Under the pieces are notes generated by a model. It was given only the letters and a program-made list of their open reading frames with translations. It was not told the origin of the DNA and did no database searches. The position numbers were made by a program, and so were the translations under genes. A DNA stretch of 12,442 nucleotides from an uncultured Comamonadaceae bacterium (GTDB lineage Bacteria; Pseudomonadota; Gammaproteobacteria; Burkholderiales; Burkholderiaceae): the NCBI GenBank assembly GCA_946482115.1, contig CAMLQP010000060.1, forward strand, positions 1 to 12,442, in the 5' to 3' direction. Below, one piece after another: positions 1-7,821 of the stretch. How positions within the stretch are numbered: position 1 is the first letter of the stretch; each line of letters begins with the position of its first letter.

Positions 1-60
1 CGGCGTCACCGCCACGCGTGTCTCTCCCGCCGCCGTTTCGGCGGGGACTCCTATCTGCAT
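1..60 (-). CDS. pntA: NAD(P) transhydrogenase subunit alpha, N-terminal fragment
   Basis: Only the first 20 codons are in the window; the gene runs off the left edge. The peptide starts MQIGVPAE and continues with GETRVAVTP, the N-terminal signature of the PntA/alanine dehydrogenase family. The ETRVA form fits PntA better than alanine dehydrogenase, which usually has ENRVALTP. The start is well supported: an AGGAGG ribosome binding site (complement of 67-72) lies 6 bases before the ATG at 58-60. By family knowledge, PntA is the NAD(H)-binding part of the proton-translocating transhydrogenase that exchanges hydride between NADH and NADP+ at the inner membrane. The gene is divergent from the kinase remnant. 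Alanine dehydrogenase is the main alternative. Confidence 0.8.
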   Translation of the reverse strand, partial: MQIGVPAETAAGETRVAVTP

Positions 61-200
61 GGGTCTCCTCCTATGGTCGTGCAACAGCCCGCAAAGGGGG
101 CTCAGAGGCACGGCAGAAAGCTTACAGCAGATTGACGGCTTGCCGCTCCACCCACAAATCGCCAAAAAAGAAACACTGCGGGAGGCCCAACACTTAACTC
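61..200 (-). promoter_or_regulatory. Upstream region of pntA with strong ribosome binding site
   Basis: This 140-base stretch is clearly less G+C rich than the flanking genes and shows no convincing coding signal in any frame. Its minus strand carries the AGGAGG site (67-72) of pntA, so the pntA promoter should lie here. On the plus strand TTGACG at 132-137 resembles a -35 box, but no good -10 box follows at the usual spacing. No operator or riboswitch was recognised. Confidence 0.5.
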
Positions 201-913
201 TTGTTGAACTTTCAAGGGGGCTTCACCTACACCTTCATTCCCGTGGGGCCCCGCGTCGAACACCAGGGCATGCCCATCAACATGACCCAGAAGGGGTTCG
301 ACATCGCGCGTTCATGTCCCGTAACATGGGCCGCCTGCTGTCGCGGCGCTACATGCTGGAAAACCTCTGGACGGCCAGCAACCCGGCGGGCACGGAACTG
401 ATGTCGCGTTCGCTGGACACGCACATCTCGCAGTCGCGCGATGACAACCGGCAGCCCCTCGACCTGGTGGACGTGGTGCGCGAAGCCGCCGACGACCACT
501 GGGAAATCGCGCACAAGCAGGGCATCGCCCTGCGCCACGCGGACGGCCCGGTCACCGCCTTCGCGCCGGTCGACCGCGAACTGCTCGCGCGCGCGATCGG
601 CAACCTGCTGGGCAACGCCATCAAGTTCGCCCCGCCCGGCACCCAGGTGACGATGGGCGTGCGCGCCGAACCAGGCCACTGGGTTCTGAGTGTCAGCGAC
701 GAGGGGCCGAGCATTTCCACCGAGAGCCAGGCCGAGCCGTTCAGGCCCTGCTTCCGGGATCCGTCCGTGCACCGGGTGGACGGCGCGGGTCTGGGGTTGC
801 TGTTCGTCCAGACGGTGATGCAGGGCCACGGCGGGCGCGTGGCAGTCCACAGCCAGCCGGGCCAGGGCAGCCGGTTCGAACTCTGGCTGCCCATCGCCGA
901 GGCCTCTTCATAA
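201..913 (+). pseudogene. Remnant of a sensor histidine kinase (ATPase domain, frame-switched 5' part)
   Basis: From about 311 to the TAA at 911-913 one frame encodes a histidine kinase ATPase domain. It has an N box NLLGNAIKF (about 601-629), a G1-like box DEGPSIS (about 697-717) and a G2 box GAGLGLLF (about 780-803). The end, GQGSRFELWLP, is typical of the family. From about 219 to 308 the coding signal is instead in another frame: 28 of 30 codons end in G or C (GGFTYTFIPVG, then MPINMTQKGF), and that frame opens only after a TAA at 195-197. No HisKA helix with its phospho-acceptor histidine, no sensor domain and no membrane segment remain. The G1 box has Ser where the second Gly of DxGxG is expected. 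I infer a decayed, 5'-truncated gene with a frameshift near 300-312. A shorter frame from ATG 314 (199 residues) might still be translated. The origin of the 219-308 peptide was not recognised. Confidence 0.6.
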
Positions 914-920
914 TGCAGGC

Positions 921-1403
921 ATGAGCACCCGCTGGAAGCCCCATGTGACCGTGGCGGCCATCATCGAACGCGATGGCCGCTACCTGCTGGTCGAGGAAGA
1001 AACGGCCGATGGCCTGCGCTGGAACAACCCGGCCGGCCACCTCGACCCGGGCGAGACACCCGAGCAGGGTTGCGCCCGCGAGGCGTTGGAAGAAACCGCC
1101 CATCGCTTCAAGCCGACCGCCCTGGTGGGCATCTACCTGGCCCAGGGGCGACAGGAAGCGCGGGACGTGACCTACCTGCGTTTCGCCTTCGCCGGCACGC
1201 TGGGTGAGGCCGAGCCGGGCAGGCCGCTGGACCGAGGCATCGTGCGCACGCTGTGGCTAACGCCCGAGGAAATCGAGGCCTCGCAGGACCGCCACCGCAG
1301 CCCGGTGGTATGGCGGTGCATCCAGGACCACCTGGCGGGCCAGCGCCACCCGCTGGAACTGATCCACGTCGACCCATCGGCCCTCGGCGACTCCGGTTTC
1401 TAG
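921..1403 (+). CDS. nudJ: NudJ-type Nudix phosphohydrolase
   Basis: This 160-residue protein has a complete Nudix box: G39, E45, R53-E54 and E57-E58 in GHLDPGETPEQGCAREALEE, which binds the metal that activates water for diphosphate hydrolysis. The start KPHVTVAAI, the WNNPAGHL segment and the late HPLELIHVDP segment match Escherichia coli NudJ (YmfB) closely. NudJ acts on nucleoside di- and triphosphates and on the thiamin precursor diphosphate HMP-PP. It is a soluble cytosolic enzyme of normal family length. The ATG at 921 is 7 bases after the stop of the kinase remnant, with only a weak GCAGG before it. Its TAG overlaps the stop codon of the convergent rsmE. A methyltransferase or thiolase partner such as mnmA, often beside nudJ in related bacteria, is not seen here. 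Confidence 0.88.
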   Translation: MSTRWKPHVTVAAIIERDGRYLLVEEETADGLRWNNPAGHLDPGETPEQGCAREALEETAHRFKPTALVGIYLAQGRQEARDVTYLRFAFAGTLGEAEPGRPLDRGIVRTLWLTPEEIEASQDRHRSPVVWRCIQDHLAGQRHPLELIHVDPSALGDSGF

Positions 1404-2107
1404 AACGCCGCGATCACCAGCGCTGCCAGCGCGGCCGTCTCGCTGCGCAGCACCGCTTCGCCCAGCCCCACCGGCGCCAGGCCGGCCGCCAGCAGGCGCT
1501 CCTCCTCGGCCGGACCCAGGCCACCTTCGGGGCCCAGCACGACGGTGCACGGTACCCCGGCGGGCGGCAGGGCCTCGCGCCAGGGCCGGCTGCCGGCGCG
1601 CAGCGACAGCACATGGGCGGCCGCCGGGGCCGAAGCGAGCCAATCGTCCAGCGACAGCACGGGGGCGATAAGCGGCACGCGGTTGCGGCCACACTGCTCG
1701 CACGCGGCCACGGCCACGGCCTGCCAGTGCTCGCGCTTGCGCTCGGCGCGTTCGCCCTTGAGTCGCAACACGCTGCGCTCGGTCATCAGCGGCTGAATCG
1801 CGGCCACGCCAAGCTCGGTGGCCTTTTCCACCAGCCAGTCCATGCGCTCGTTGGCCGGCATGCCCACGGCCAGCGTCACGGCACGCGGCGCCTCGCGCTC
1901 GATGGCCCGGTGTTCGCCCACCTGCACCCCCACGTCGCTGCGACCCATGCGGGTCACGGTGGCGGCGAATTCGCCGCCGCGGCCGTTGAACAGCGTCAGC
2001 GCGTCGCCCGGCTGCAGCCGCAGCACCTGCACGTGGCGTGCGGCCGCGGGCGGCAGCGCCAGCGCCAGGCCGGTGGCGAGGTCGGCGTCGCAGTGGAAGC
2101 GCGGCAT
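1400..2107 (-). CDS. rsmE: 16S rRNA (uracil-1498-N3)-methyltransferase RsmE
   Basis: The 235-residue protein fits the usual RsmE length. The N-terminal part (MPRFHCDADL, then HVQVLRLQPGDALTLFNG) is the PUA-like RNA-binding domain. The SPOUT trefoil-knot methyltransferase domain follows, with ERMDWLVEKATELGV, the TERS segment, VLGPEGGLGP (from Gly192) and the closing LGEAVLRSETAALAAL knot. These form the S-adenosylmethionine pocket. RsmE methylates N3 of U1498 in the decoding site of the 30S subunit. The ATG at 2105-2107 is preceded by AAAGG about 8 bases away and lies 10 bases after the amgK stop, so the two genes are probably co-transcribed. The 3' end overlaps nudJ by 4 bases on the opposite strand. 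Confidence 0.95.
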   Translation of the reverse strand: MPRFHCDADLATGLALALPPAAARHVQVLRLQPGDALTLFNGRGGEFAATVTRMGRSDVGVQVGEHRAIEREAPRAVTLAVGMPANERMDWLVEKATELGVAAIQPLMTERSVLRLKGERAERKREHWQAVAVAACEQCGRNRVPLIAPVLSLDDWLASAPAAAHVLSLRAGSRPWREALPPAGVPCTVVLGPEGGLGPAEEERLLAAGLAPVGLGEAVLRSETAALAALVIAAF

Positions 2108-2117
2108 CGCCGGCCTT

Positions 2118-3191
2118 TCAGCTGACGCGGCCGAAGGCGAAGCCGCTGGCCGCTTCCAGGCCCTCCACCCTGTCGATCAGGCGCAGCAGCGGCGCGAGCT
2201 CGCGGTAGCGCACGGCCGCGTGGCGGATGTAGCCGATGAAACGCGGCGCGTCGGCCAGGTACTTGGGCTTGCCGTCGCGCAGCGTGAGGCGGGCGAAGAT
2301 GCCCGCGACCTTGAGGTGACGCTGCAGACCCATCCATTCGACCGCGCGGTAGAAGGCGCCGAAGTCGCCGCTCCAGCCGTCGAAGTCCAGCAGCCCGGAC
2401 TTGCGGGCGCGCTCCCAGTAGCGCACCGTCACGTCGATCACTACCTCCTCGTCCCAGCTGAGAAAGGCGTCGCGCATCAGGCAGGCGATGTCGTAGGTGA
2501 CCGGGCCGTGGACCGCGTCCTGGAAGTCGAGCACGCCCAGGCCGGACTGGCCAGGCCAGGGCAGCATGAGGTTGCGCGGCATGAAGTCGCGGTGGACGAA
2601 CACCTGCGGCGCCGCCAGGTTGCGCGCGACGATCTGGTCGAACGTGCCCTGCAGCGTGGCGCGCGTGGCGTCGTCCAGCGCCAGGCCCTTGTGGCGCTCC
2701 AGATACCAGTCGGGGAACAGTTGCAGTTCGCGCCGCAGCAGCGCCTCGTCATAGGGCGGCAGCACGCCGGGGCGGCTGGCCAGCTGCCAGGCGATCAGGC
2801 TGTCAAGGGCGTCGAGGAAATGGGGCAGGGCGGCCTGCGGCTGCTGCGGATCCAGCACGGTGAGCAGGGTGTGCTCGCCCAGGTCGCCCAGCAGCATGAA
2901 GCCCTGGGCCTCATCCCAGGCCAGGATGTCCGGCACCTTGATCCCGGCGCCGGCCATCAGGCGAGCGACCGCCACGAAGGGTCGGCAGTCCTCGTACTCG
3001 GGCGGCGCGTCCATGATGACGCGGCTGCCGCCGTCGGTGGCGGTGATGCGGAAGTAGCGGCGGAAGCTGGCGTCGGCCGAGGCGGGGCGCACGGTCCCGG
3101 GCAGAAGGCCGTGCCCGGCGGCCTGCTCGGCCAGCCAGGTTTCGAACGCCGCGCGGCGTTGCGGATCGGCCCAGACAAGGGTTTCGGACAT
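2118..3191 (-). CDS. amgK: Aminoglycoside phosphotransferase-fold sugar kinase, AmgK-like
   Basis: This 357-residue protein has the APH/choline kinase fold. The ASFRRYFRI and VIMDAPPEYEDCRPF segments belong to the nucleotide-binding lobe. The catalytic loop is HRDFMPRN (His200, Asp202, Asn207) and the metal site is VLDFQDAVHGP (Asp222). The order and spacing match AmgK, the anomeric kinase that phosphorylates N-acetylmuramate and N-acetylglucosamine in the peptidoglycan recycling pathway that bypasses MurA. Cytosolic, no signal peptide. I chose the ATG at 3189-3191 (MSETLVWAD) because family homology begins there; the frame is open further upstream but would run into the divergent lptD. The position next to lptD is the usual betaproteobacterial arrangement. 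The expected partner uridylyltransferase gene murU is not adjacent; rsmE follows instead. The exact substrate is inferred from family and context. Confidence 0.85.
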   Translation of the reverse strand: MSETLVWADPQRRAAFETWLAEQAAGHGLLPGTVRPASADASFRRYFRITATDGGSRVIMDAPPEYEDCRPFVAVARLMAGAGIKVPDILAWDEAQGFMLLGDLGEHTLLTVLDPQQPQAALPHFLDALDSLIAWQLASRPGVLPPYDEALLRRELQLFPDWYLERHKGLALDDATRATLQGTFDQIVARNLAAPQVFVHRDFMPRNLMLPWPGQSGLGVLDFQDAVHGPVTYDIACLMRDAFLSWDEEVVIDVTVRYWERARKSGLLDFDGWSGDFGAFYRAVEWMGLQRHLKVAGIFARLTLRDGKPKYLADAPRFIGYIRHAAVRYRELAPLLRLIDRVEGLEAASGFAFGRVS

Positions 3192-3275
3192 GAGCGGGGG
3201 CGCCGCGCAGCGGCATAGGATAATGGCCCGAGATTCTACAAACGCGCCGCGCGTGGCCCCGTGCCCGCGCGCGAG
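3192..3275. promoter_or_regulatory. Divergent amgK / lptD promoter region
   Basis: This 84-base spacer between the divergent starts must hold both promoters. It contains an AT-richer core at about 3215-3241. On the plus strand GATAAT (3219-3224) is a plausible -10 box for lptD, but there is no good -35 box 16-18 bases upstream. On the minus strand the same core reads as a weak TATCCT. GCGCCGCGC occurs twice as a direct repeat, at 3200-3208 and 3244-3252, flanking the core. No known regulator site was recognised. Confidence 0.35.
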
Positions 3276-5687
3276 ATGGTTTCGATTGTCTTGAAACTTC
3301 CGACCCTTTCCCAGTCGCCGTTTCCCGGCCCGCACCGCCCGGTGGCACGGGCTGCACGCCTGTGCGTGTGGCTGGCCGGCGCCTCGCTGGCCGTGCCGTC
3401 CCTGGCGCAGGAGGCCACCGACGGCCTGCGGCTGCGCCCCAGCACCCTGCTGCAGGAGTCCCTGCCGCCCGAGGCGCTGGAGCAGGCCCCCACCTTCGTG
3501 CGCGGCGACCGCATCGAAGGCCGGCCGGGCGCCACCACCACCGTCGAGGGCCAGGCCGAGCTGCGCCGGCACAACATCGTCATCCAGGCCGACCGCCTGA
3601 GCCACGACGAGGCCACCGACACCGCGCGCGGCAGCGGTAACGTGCGGGTGAACCGGGAAGGCAACCGCTTCGAGGGCCCGGAGGTGCAGCTCAAGCTCGA
3701 CACCAGCCAGGGCTATTTCGAGTCGCCGACCTACCAGTTCCTGCGCAACGATGGCCGCGGCGAGGCCAGCCGCGTCGACTTCGTCGACAAGGACAACACC
3801 ATCGCCTACAACGCGACCTACACCACCTGCCGGCGCAAGCCCGGACCGGGCTGGCTACCCGACTGGATGGTCAGCGCGTCGCGCATCGAGTTCGACAACG
3901 AGGCCGAGGAAGGCCGGGCCACGGGCGGGGTGCTCACGTTCAAGGGCGTGCCCATACTCGGCAGCCCCTACCTGACCTTTCCGCTGACCGACCGGCGCAA
4001 GTCCGGCCTGCTGCCACCGACCATCGGGCTGGACAGCACCAGCGGCCTGGAACTCACGGTGCCGTACTACTTCAACATCGCGCCCAACCGCGACGCGACG
4101 CTGTACCCGACGCTGATGACCAAGCGGGGGGTTGACCTGGCGGGCGAGTACCGGTACCTGGAATCCGACTACCGGGGCCAGCTGCGCGGGGCCTTCATGC
4201 CGTCGGACCGCCTGCGCGGCGAAGACCGCTGGTCGGTCGGCGCGCTGCACCAGCACGTGCTGGACAGCTCGCTGACCGGCCCCGTCAACCTGTACCTCAA
4301 CGTCAACCGCGTCAGCGACGACAACTACTGGCGCGACTTTCCCCGCACCAACACGGTGCTGACCTCGCGCCTGCTGCCCAGTGACGCGGTGGCGAGCTGG
4401 AGCCGGGGCGGCTGGGGGTTCTCGGCCGGCGCCTACAGCTGGCAGACGCTGCAGGACGCCGCCTCGCCCATCATTCCGCCCTACGACCGCGTGCCCTCGC
4501 TGACCGCGCGCCGCAGCTGGAGCGACCAGACCATCGCCGGCCTGGGCGGGTGGGACATGTCGCTCTACGCCGAATACACCCGCTTCCGCTCGGACCGGGC
4601 CCAGGCGGGCAACGACATCAACGGCACCCGCTCGCTCGCGGTGGGCGAGGTGTCCTGGACCTGGCAGACCCCGGCCTGGTACCTGCGCCCGCGCCTGCAG
4701 ATGCACGCGACCAACTACCAGCTCGACAGCCCGCTGGGCAACGGCTCGCGCTCGGCGTCGCGCGTGCTGCCCACCTTCAGCCTGGACAGCGGCCTGTTCT
4801 TCGAGCGCGACGCCAGCTTCCTGGGCCGCTCGCTCACGCAGACACTGGAGCCGCGCGCCTTCTTCGTGCGCACGCCCTACCGCGACCAGCGCCTGCTGCC
4901 CAACTACGACTCGGCCGCGTTCGACTTCAACCTCGCGACCATCTACACCGAGAACCCCTTCGGCGGCAACGACCGCATCGCCGACCAGAGCACGCTCACG
5001 CTGGGCGTCACCTCGCGCCTGCTGGACAGCCAGGACGGCCGCGAGCTCGCCAAGTTCGGCATCGCCCAGCGCCTGCGCTTCCGGGACCAGAACGTCTTCC
5101 TGCCGGGCGGCGCGCCGATTTCCGAACGCCTGAGCGACCTGCTGCTGGGCGCCCGCCTGAGCTGGGACCCGCGCTGGGCCTTCGAAGGCAACGTGCAGTT
5201 CAACCCCAAGCAGCGCGAATCGGTGCGCACCACGCTGAGCGCGCGCTACATGCCGGGGCCCTACCGCGTGTTCAGCGCGGCCTACCGGCTGCAGCGCGGC
5301 GTCAGCGAGCAGTACGACTTCGGCTGGCAATGGCCGCTGTCCGGCCTGTTCGGCGACGAAGAACTGACCCGCCAGCCCGGCGGCGGCCTGGGCGAGGGCC
5401 GCTGGTACAGCGTCGGCCGCCTCAACTACAGCGTGCCGGACCGCAAATTCGTCGATCTGGTGGCGGGCTTTGAGTACGATGCGGGCTGCTGGATAGGCCG
5501 CGTGGTGCTGGAGCGGCTGCAGAGCAGCACCTCGTCCTCCAGCCGCCGCATCCTGTTCCAGCTCGAACTCCTGGGCTTCACCCGCATCGGTTCCAGCCCG
5601 CTGCAAACCCTCAGAGACAATGTACCCCGCTACCAGTACCTGCGCGAAGAGATCAACCCGCCGTCCCGCTTTGGCCGCTACGACTGA
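3276..5687 (+). CDS. lptD: LPS-assembly outer membrane protein LptD
   Basis: The 803-residue product matches LptD in length and order. A signal peptide (hydrophobic stretch around residues 29-39) is probably cleaved after VPSLA (Ala44). An OstA/LptA-like periplasmic domain follows, with the VEGQAELRRHNIVIQADRL segment near residues 88-110. A long beta-barrel region rich in aromatic alternation begins near NIAPNRDATLYPTL and ends close to the C terminus. LptD with the lipoprotein LptE moves lipopolysaccharide from the periplasmic bridge to the outer leaflet. The mature protein has exactly two cysteines, Cys185 (TYTTCRR) and Cys738 (DAGCW), placed to form one inter-domain disulfide. I chose ATG 3276; GTG 3261 and TTG 3291 are in-frame alternatives, and none has a strong ribosome binding site. 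It overlaps surA by 68 bases. Confidence 0.96.
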   Translation: MVSIVLKLPTLSQSPFPGPHRPVARAARLCVWLAGASLAVPSLAQEATDGLRLRPSTLLQESLPPEALEQAPTFVRGDRIEGRPGATTTVEGQAELRRHNIVIQADRLSHDEATDTARGSGNVRVNREGNRFEGPEVQLKLDTSQGYFESPTYQFLRNDGRGEASRVDFVDKDNTIAYNATYTTCRRKPGPGWLPDWMVSASRIEFDNEAEEGRATGGVLTFKGVPILGSPYLTFPLTDRRKSGLLPPTIGLDSTSGLELTVPYYFNIAPNRDATLYPTLMTKRGVDLAGEYRYLESDYRGQLRGAFMPSDRLRGEDRWSVGALHQHVLDSSLTGPVNLYLNVNRVSDDNYWRDFPRTNTVLTSRLLPSDAVASWSRGGWGFSAGAYSWQTLQDAASPIIPPYDRVPSLTARRSWSDQTIAGLGGWDMSLYAEYTRFRSDRAQAGNDINGTRSLAVGEVSWTWQTPAWYLRPRLQMHATNYQLDSPLGNGSRSASRVLPTFSLDSGLFFERDASFLGRSLTQTLEPRAFFVRTPYRDQRLLPNYDSAAFDFNLATIYTENPFGGNDRIADQSTLTLGVTSRLLDSQDGRELAKFGIAQRLRFRDQNVFLPGGAPISERLSDLLLGARLSWDPRWAFEGNVQFNPKQRESVRTTLSARYMPGPYRVFSAAYRLQRGVSEQYDFGWQWPLSGLFGDEELTRQPGGGLGEGRWYSVGRLNYSVPDRKFVDLVAGFEYDAGCWIGRVVLERLQSSTSSSSRRILFQLELLGFTRIGSSPLQTLRDNVPRYQYLREEINPPSRFGRYD

Positions 5688-7038
5688 AGCCGCCGCGCTG
5701 CTGGCCCTGGCCTGCGCGCTGGCGCTGACTGCCGGGCCGGCCGCGGCCCAGGGCCTGCGGGGCACCGGCAACGCGGCCTCGCTGCTGGCCACGCCCGCGG
5801 CACCCGCCGGGGTGCGGGCGGCCGACCACATCGTGGTGGTCGTCAATTCCGAGCCCATCACCGCCAACGAGGTGCGCCAGCGCGCGGCCATGGTCGCGCA
5901 GCAGCTCGCCCGCCAGGGCAGCGGCTCCGGCAACGCCGCCGCCATCGAGCGCGAGGCGCTGGAGCAGCTCATCGTCGAGCGCACCCAGCTGCAGCGCGCG
6001 AAAGAGATCGGCCTCAAGGTGGACGACCCGACTCTCAGGCAGGCGGAGCAGTCGGTGGCCGAGCAGAACGGGCTCACGCTGGCCCAGCTGCACGAGCGGC
6101 TGCGACAGCAGGGCACCTCGCCCGAGCTGTTCCGCGAGCGGCTGCGCCAGGACATCCTGCTGCAGCGCGTGCGCGAGCGCGAGGTGGAAGGCGCCCTGCG
6201 CATCACCGACCGCGACCTCGACGACCACCTGCTGGAAATGCGCGGCCAGGCCAGCGCCGCCCCGGCGGAAATCAACCTGGGCCACATCCTGGTGCGCGTG
6301 CCCGAGAACGCGGAGCCGGCCGTGGTCGCCGAACGCCTGTCGCGCGCGCTGCGCGCCAGCGAACGCGCCCGCACCGGCGACTTCGCCGCCGCCGCCCGGG
6401 AGTTCTCCGATGCCCCCGATGCCTCCACCGGCGGCGAGATGGGGCTGCGCACGGCGGAACGCTACCCCGCGCTGTTCGTCGAGGCTGCCCAGCCGCTCAA
6501 GGTGGGTGAGGTGGCTGGGCCGCTGCGCAGCGGCGCCGGCTTTCACATCCTCAAGCTGATCGACCGCAAGCAGGCCAGCGCCGCCGACACGGTCACCCAG
6601 ACGCGCGCGCGCCACATCCTGCTACGGCCCGGCCCCCAGACCAGCCAGCAGGACCTTCTGGACCGGGCCCGCACGCTGCGCCAGCAGGCAACCGCCAGCC
6701 AGGCCGATTTCGCCGCGCTGGCCCGCGCCCACAGTATGGACGGCTCCGCCCGCGAAGGCGGCGACCTGGGCTGGGCCGTGCCGGGCATGTTCGTGCCCGA
6801 GTTCGAGAACGCCATGAACGCGCTGCAGCCGGGCGAGATCTCCCAGCCCGTGCCCTCGCGCTTCGGCGTGCACCTGATCCAGGTGGTGGAGCGCCGCCAG
6901 GTCAAGCCCAGCCTGGCCGAGCAGCGCAACATGGTGCGCAGCGAGGTGCGCGAGAAAAAGCTGGAGCAGGCCTACGCCACCTGGGCGCGCGAGCTGCGCG
7001 ACCGTGCCTACGTGGAAGTCCGCGAGCCCCGCCCGTAA
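5620..7038 (+). CDS. surA: Periplasmic chaperone and peptidyl-prolyl isomerase SurA
   Basis: The 472-residue protein has a signal peptide with basic residues (KRSTRR, 10-15), a hydrophobic core at 24-37 and probable cleavage after PAAA (Ala43). The SurA N-terminal chaperone domain begins near residue 67 ([16 protein letters not shown]). Two parvulin domains follow, at about 215-320 ([11 protein letters not shown] to [11 protein letters not shown]) and 327-430 ([10 protein letters not shown] to [11 protein letters not shown]). A C-terminal helix closes the chaperone core. SurA escorts unfolded outer membrane proteins, LptD being a known client. The ATG at 5620 lies inside lptD in another frame, giving a 68-base overlap. 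I prefer it over TTG 5671 because the latter would leave the signal peptide without positive charges. The overlap suggests translational coupling with lptD. Confidence 0.95.
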   Translation: MYPATSTCAKRSTRRPALAATTEAAALLALACALALTAGPAAAQGLRGTGNAASLLATPAAPAGVRAADHIVVVVNSEPITANEVRQRAAMVAQQLARQGSGSGNAAAIEREALEQLIVERTQLQRAKEIGLKVDDPTLRQAEQSVAEQNGLTLAQLHERLRQQGTSPELFRERLRQDILLQRVREREVEGALRITDRDLDDHLLEMRGQASAAPAEINLGHILVRVPENAEPAVVAERLSRALRASERARTGDFAAAAREFSDAPDASTGGEMGLRTAERYPALFVEAAQPLKVGEVAGPLRSGAGFHILKLIDRKQASAADTVTQTRARHILLRPGPQTSQQDLLDRARTLRQQATASQADFAALARAHSMDGSAREGGDLGWAVPGMFVPEFENAMNALQPGEISQPVPSRFGVHLIQVVERRQVKPSLAEQRNMVRSEVREKKLEQAYATWARELRDRAYVEVREPRP

Positions 7039-7046
7039 CCGCAGCG

Positions 7047-7805
7047 ATGAAACACCAGGCCCGCAAGCGCTTCGGGCAGCATTTCCTCGATGATCCCGCC
7101 ATCATCGACGCCATCGTGCGTGCCATCGCGCCACGCGCGGGCGATGCCATGGTGGAGATCGGCCCCGGCCTGGCCGCGCTGACCCAGCCGCTGGTCGAAC
7201 GCCTGGGCCGGCTCACGGTGATCGAGCTCGACCGCGACCTCGCGGTGCGGCTGCGCCAGCATCCGCAGCTCGAAGTCATCGAGTCGGACGTGCTGCGGGT
7301 CGACTTCCGGGCACTGGCCACGCAAAAAGGCCAATTGCGCGTCGTCGGGAACCTCCCGTACAACATCTCCAGCCCCATCCTGTTTCACCTGCTGCCGGTG
7401 GCCGACGTGGTGACGGACCAGCACTTCATGCTGCAAAAAGAGGTGATCGACCGCATGGTGGCCGCACCCGCCACCGCCGACTACGGGCGGCTGAGCGTGA
7501 TGCTGCAGTGGCGCTACGCGATGGAAGACGTGCTGTTCGTGCCACCCGAGGCCTTCGACCCGCCGCCGCGGGTGGACAGCGCGGTGGTGCGCATGGTGCC
7601 GCATGCCGAGCCGGCCGTGCTCGACGCCGCGCTGCTCGAGGAGCTGGTGCAGGTCGCCTTCAGCCAGCGGCGCAAGCTGCTGCGCCACACGCTGGGCCGG
7701 TGGCTGGAAACGCGCGGGTTCGGCGGCAGCTTCGATGTCCAGCGCCGCGCCGAGGAGGTGCCGGTGGCCGAGTACACCGCGCTGGCGCAGGCGCTGACGG
7801 CCTGA
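7047..7805 (+). CDS. rsmA: 16S rRNA dimethyladenosine transferase RsmA (KsgA)
   Basis: This 252-residue enzyme dimethylates the two adjacent adenines A1518 and A1519 near the 3' end of 16S rRNA, a late step in 30S assembly. The family landmarks are intact: RKRFGQHFL at residues 6-14, the S-adenosylmethionine motif [11 protein letters not shown] (Glu37-Gly41), the acidic ligand in VIELDRD, and the catalytic NLPY motif at 102-105 followed by NISSPILF. The C-terminal helical domain carries [14 protein letters not shown] and [11 protein letters not shown]. The ATG lies 8 bases after the surA stop, so it should be read from the same transcript. The pdxA gene that separates surA from rsmA in many proteobacteria is absent. 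The gene ends 9 bases from the convergent CHAT gene. Confidence 0.97.
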   Translation: MKHQARKRFGQHFLDDPAIIDAIVRAIAPRAGDAMVEIGPGLAALTQPLVERLGRLTVIELDRDLAVRLRQHPQLEVIESDVLRVDFRALATQKGQLRVVGNLPYNISSPILFHLLPVADVVTDQHFMLQKEVIDRMVAAPATADYGRLSVMLQWRYAMEDVLFVPPEAFDPPPRVDSAVVRMVPHAEPAVLDAALLEELVQVAFSQRRKLLRHTLGRWLETRGFGGSFDVQRRAEEVPVAEYTALAQALTA

Positions 7806-7821
7806 CGCGCCGGGTCAGCGC
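7791..7821. terminator. Inverted repeat across the convergent rsmA / CHAT stop codons
   Basis: GCGCTGAC (7791-7798) and GTCAGCGC (7814-7821) form a perfect 8-base-pair stem with a 15-base loop containing the rsmA stop; the CHAT stop lies in the right arm. The position at a convergent junction fits a bidirectional transcription terminator. There is no T-tract on either side, so intrinsic termination would be weak. A 10-base direct repeat GCGCCGGGTC (7807-7816, 7820-7829) overlaps it. Confidence 0.35.

Noticed and set aside
26..45. CCCGCCG / CGGCGGG hairpin resembling a terminator.
   Set aside because: It lies inside the pntA coding sequence (codons 6-12) and has no T-run; it is most likely a by-product of G+C-rich codons.
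1253..2125. Plus-strand open frame of 290 codons opposite rsmE.
   Set aside because: It lies over the well-supported nudJ 3' end and rsmE, and its product is repetitive His/Arg/Gly/Ala with no known domain.
3192..3605. Upstream extension of the amgK frame to a 495-residue product.
   Set aside because: Kinase-family similarity begins at the ATG at 3189-3191; the extension is antisense to the lptD start and signal sequence and has no domain.
3855..6452. An 865-codon open frame on the minus strand across lptD and surA.
   Set aside because: It is the antisense shadow of two clearly conserved genes; the product is a biased Arg/Ala/Val/Gln composition with no recognisable domain.
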